Shown here: piece after piece, positions 62,735 to 64,000 of the stretch
Numbering within the stretch: the first letter of the stretch is position 1
How the letters are laid out: every line of letters starts with the position of its first letter
From: Actinopolymorpha pittospori
GTDB taxonomy: Bacteria; Actinomycetota; Actinomycetes; Propionibacteriales; Actinopolymorphaceae
Direction: 5' to 3'
DNA length: 64,000 bases
Assembly: GCF_014873875.1 (NCBI RefSeq)
Contig: NZ_JADBEM010000001.1
Span: 8,618,001-8,682,000 of the forward strand
Notes under the pieces: generated by a model
Databases searched by the model: none
Told to the model about the DNA's origin: nothing
What the model saw: only the letters and a program-made list of their open reading frames with translations
Program-made: the position numbers and the translations under genes

Positions 62735-63946
62735 ATGCCGACCAGGAACCGGGCTGCTGGGGAGCCGACGCGCCCGACGCAGTCGACCCCACCGATCCAG
62801 CCGACCCCAGTGACCGAGCCCGCTTCACCGCCCGCCCACGTCCGCCCCACCACGCCCGCGACGCCGCCGCGATGGATGACCCATGCGCCGCTGGTGGCGG
62901 TGGTGTGGGCGTTCGGGTACGGCGCCCTGCGGCTCGTCTGGGCCCTCGGGGGTGCACCTGATCTTCCACCGCTCGGCGAGGACCTGCTGCTGGTGAGCGG
63001 CTGGGGCATCGTGGGCCTGTGCGCGCTCGCCGCCATCGTCGTCCTCGGCCTCCCCCTGACGACGGGACGCCTGACGACGGGACGCCTGACGACGGGCCAC
63101 CTGACCACGGGCCTCGCCCTGACGGGCCTGCGCCGGGCGACAGGCCGCTCGTCCGGTGCGAACGGCCCCATCCTCCGGTCGGGGCGACTCCGCGCACTCG
63201 GGTGGTTCCTCGTAGGTCTGGGCTGGTCGGTGAGCGCCGCCGCGACCGCCGCCGCGGCACTTCTGCTCGTCGACCTCGTGGGCCTGCTCTTCTTCACCAC
63301 CACCTGGGTCGACAACGCACCGGGCGCGCTCAGCCGGGCGGGGTGTGTGCTCGGCGCTCTCGCGGTCGGCGCGACGGTCCTCACCCACCAGCGCCGGTTG
63401 CGAGGCGGCTGCCTCACCTGTGGCCGCCACATCCGGGCGAAGTCGCCGGGGCGCGCGGAGGTACGCGCACCGTCGTGGGCACGTACGGCGGCCTACGTGG
63501 CGGTCCTGGGCTGTATGACGAGGTTCGGCGCGCAGGCCGTGGTGGGCTTCGGCCCGGAAGGTCACCCACTGCGCGTGAACGCCGTCTCCGGGCTGGCGTT
63601 CCTCGTCGGGGCCGCGGTGGCCGGAACGGTCCTGCCGTTGGCGCTGGTCCATCGTTTCGGCCGGGTGTGGCCGCGGTGGACGCTCCCGCTCGCCGGCCGG
63701 CGAGTGCCCCGCTGGCTCGTCCTCGGACCCGCCTTCGTGATCTCGGCGGGGATGACGGTGTACTTCGGCGCGGGCCTCGTCCAGATGATCGCCGACCCCG
63801 CCTCGATGACCGGGGACTCCGGCCTGCCTCCGGCGTTCTTCTGGGTCGCCGTGCCCGCCTATCTCGCCTGGGGCACCGGCATCGGAGTCGCCGCGCTGTC
63901 CTACCGGGTGCGTACCCGCCCGCGATGCCGTGCCTGCGGATGCTGA
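62735..63946 (+). CDS. Polytopic membrane protein, unknown function
   Basis: A 403-residue protein with a proline/threonine-rich cytoplasmic N-terminus (about 1-48) and seven or eight hydrophobic segments (about 50-70, 82-106, 150-188, 200-220, 248-268, 280-305, 325-350, 365-388). A loop carries four tandem copies of LTTGx. Cys pairs CLTCGRH and CRACGC flank the later helices and may bind metal. No family is recognised. It is divergent from the radical SAM gene. Confidence 0.75.
   Translation: MPTRNRAAGEPTRPTQSTPPIQPTPVTEPASPPAHVRPTTPATPPRWMTHAPLVAVVWAFGYGALRLVWALGGAPDLPPLGEDLLLVSGWGIVGLCALAAIVVLGLPLTTGRLTTGRLTTGHLTTGLALTGLRRATGRSSGANGPILRSGRLRALGWFLVGLGWSVSAAATAAAALLLVDLVGLLFFTTTWVDNAPGALSRAGCVLGALAVGATVLTHQRRLRGGCLTCGRHIRAKSPGRAEVRAPSWARTAAYVAVLGCMTRFGAQAVVGFGPEGHPLRVNAVSGLAFLVGAAVAGTVLPLALVHRFGRVWPRWTLPLAGRRVPRWLVLGPAFVISAGMTVYFGAGLVQMIADPASMTGDSGLPPAFFWVAVPAYLAWGTGIGVAALSYRVRTRPRCRACGC
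63056..63115 (+). repeat. Four tandem 15-bp repeats inside the membrane protein gene
   Basis: CTGACGACGGGACGC occurs twice exactly, then as CTGACGACGGGCCAC and CTGACCACGGGCCTC. The 15-base period keeps the reading frame (LTTGR, LTTGR, LTTGH, LTTGL), so copy number could vary without destroying the gene. Confidence 0.85.
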
Positions 63947-64000
63947 GTCCGACATCCACCGCCAGCGTCGCCCCGCCCGCCGAAAGCTCTCGCCCCCACG

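Overview
The window is very GC-rich chromosomal DNA from an actinomycete. The evidence is the clpX-clpP2-clpP1-tig neighbourhood, the rplU-rpmA-obgE-proB-proA-nadD-rsfS series, a long RNase E/G with low-complexity ends, GTG/TTG starts with purine-rich ribosome sites, and regulators of BTAD/SARP, ClgR-box and possibly DosR-box type. The gene content would fit a Propionibacteriales-like soil actinobacterium (Actinopolymorpha/Kribbella/Nocardioides relatives), but that placement is a guess. No CRISPR array, insertion sequence, integrase or rRNA operon was seen.

Region by region. 0-6.2 kb: two universal stress proteins, an M50 site-2 protease with CBS domains and two tandem double-GAF sensor proteins with eroded kinase cores, a set resembling a hypoxia/dormancy regulon. 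6.3-13.2 kb: carbohydrate and small-molecule metabolism (GlgX, a GH116 glycosidase, a RbsD/FucU mutarotase, a PhyH dioxygenase, a PhzF isomerase). 13.3-21.3 kb: an exported BNR-repeat protein and the Clp/trigger-factor proteostasis block, split by a divergent ArsR-type regulator/MFS exporter pair. 21.5-30.4 kb: tRNA-Pro and tRNA-Gly, then an accessory stretch with several damaged genes (a serine hydrolase whose 5' end is out of frame, a gene with an internal amber codon, a truncated GNAT), an NAD-dependent epimerase, a hydrolase lacking its nucleophile and a TPR protein. 30.5-40.3 kb: a HAD phosphatase, two head-to-head adenosine-deaminase-family genes, an aquaporin, and regulator/oxidoreductase pairs (TetR/SDR, Rrf2/SDR) with recognisable palindromic operators; then a P450 whose promoter carries 11-bp-spaced heptamer repeats and which lies directly downstream of a large BTAD regulator (40.6-43.7 kb).

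43.9-62.5 kb is housekeeping on the minus strand: tRNA-Ala, histidine phosphatase, rsfS, nadD, proA, proB, obgE, rpmA, rplU, rne, and the TIGR03936/TIGR03960 radical-SAM-linked pair. Two plus-strand cassettes interrupt this order. Cassette A (51.9-53.8 kb) lies between rplU and rne. Cassette B (58.5-60.5 kb) lies between the two TIGR genes. Each encodes YbaB/EbfC-like proteins, a small helical WXG100/ESX-type protein and a larger protein with membrane segments. Cassette B ends in a toxin-like DGNHR domain overlapped by a small candidate immunity gene. Cassette A carries a one-base shift in a G6 tract inside its WXG/membrane gene.

The most promising leads are these paired orphan type-VII-secretion-like cassettes, the SARP-type promoter of the P450, the dormancy-like sensor cluster with pseudokinases, and the run of inactivated genes between 22 and 29 kb.
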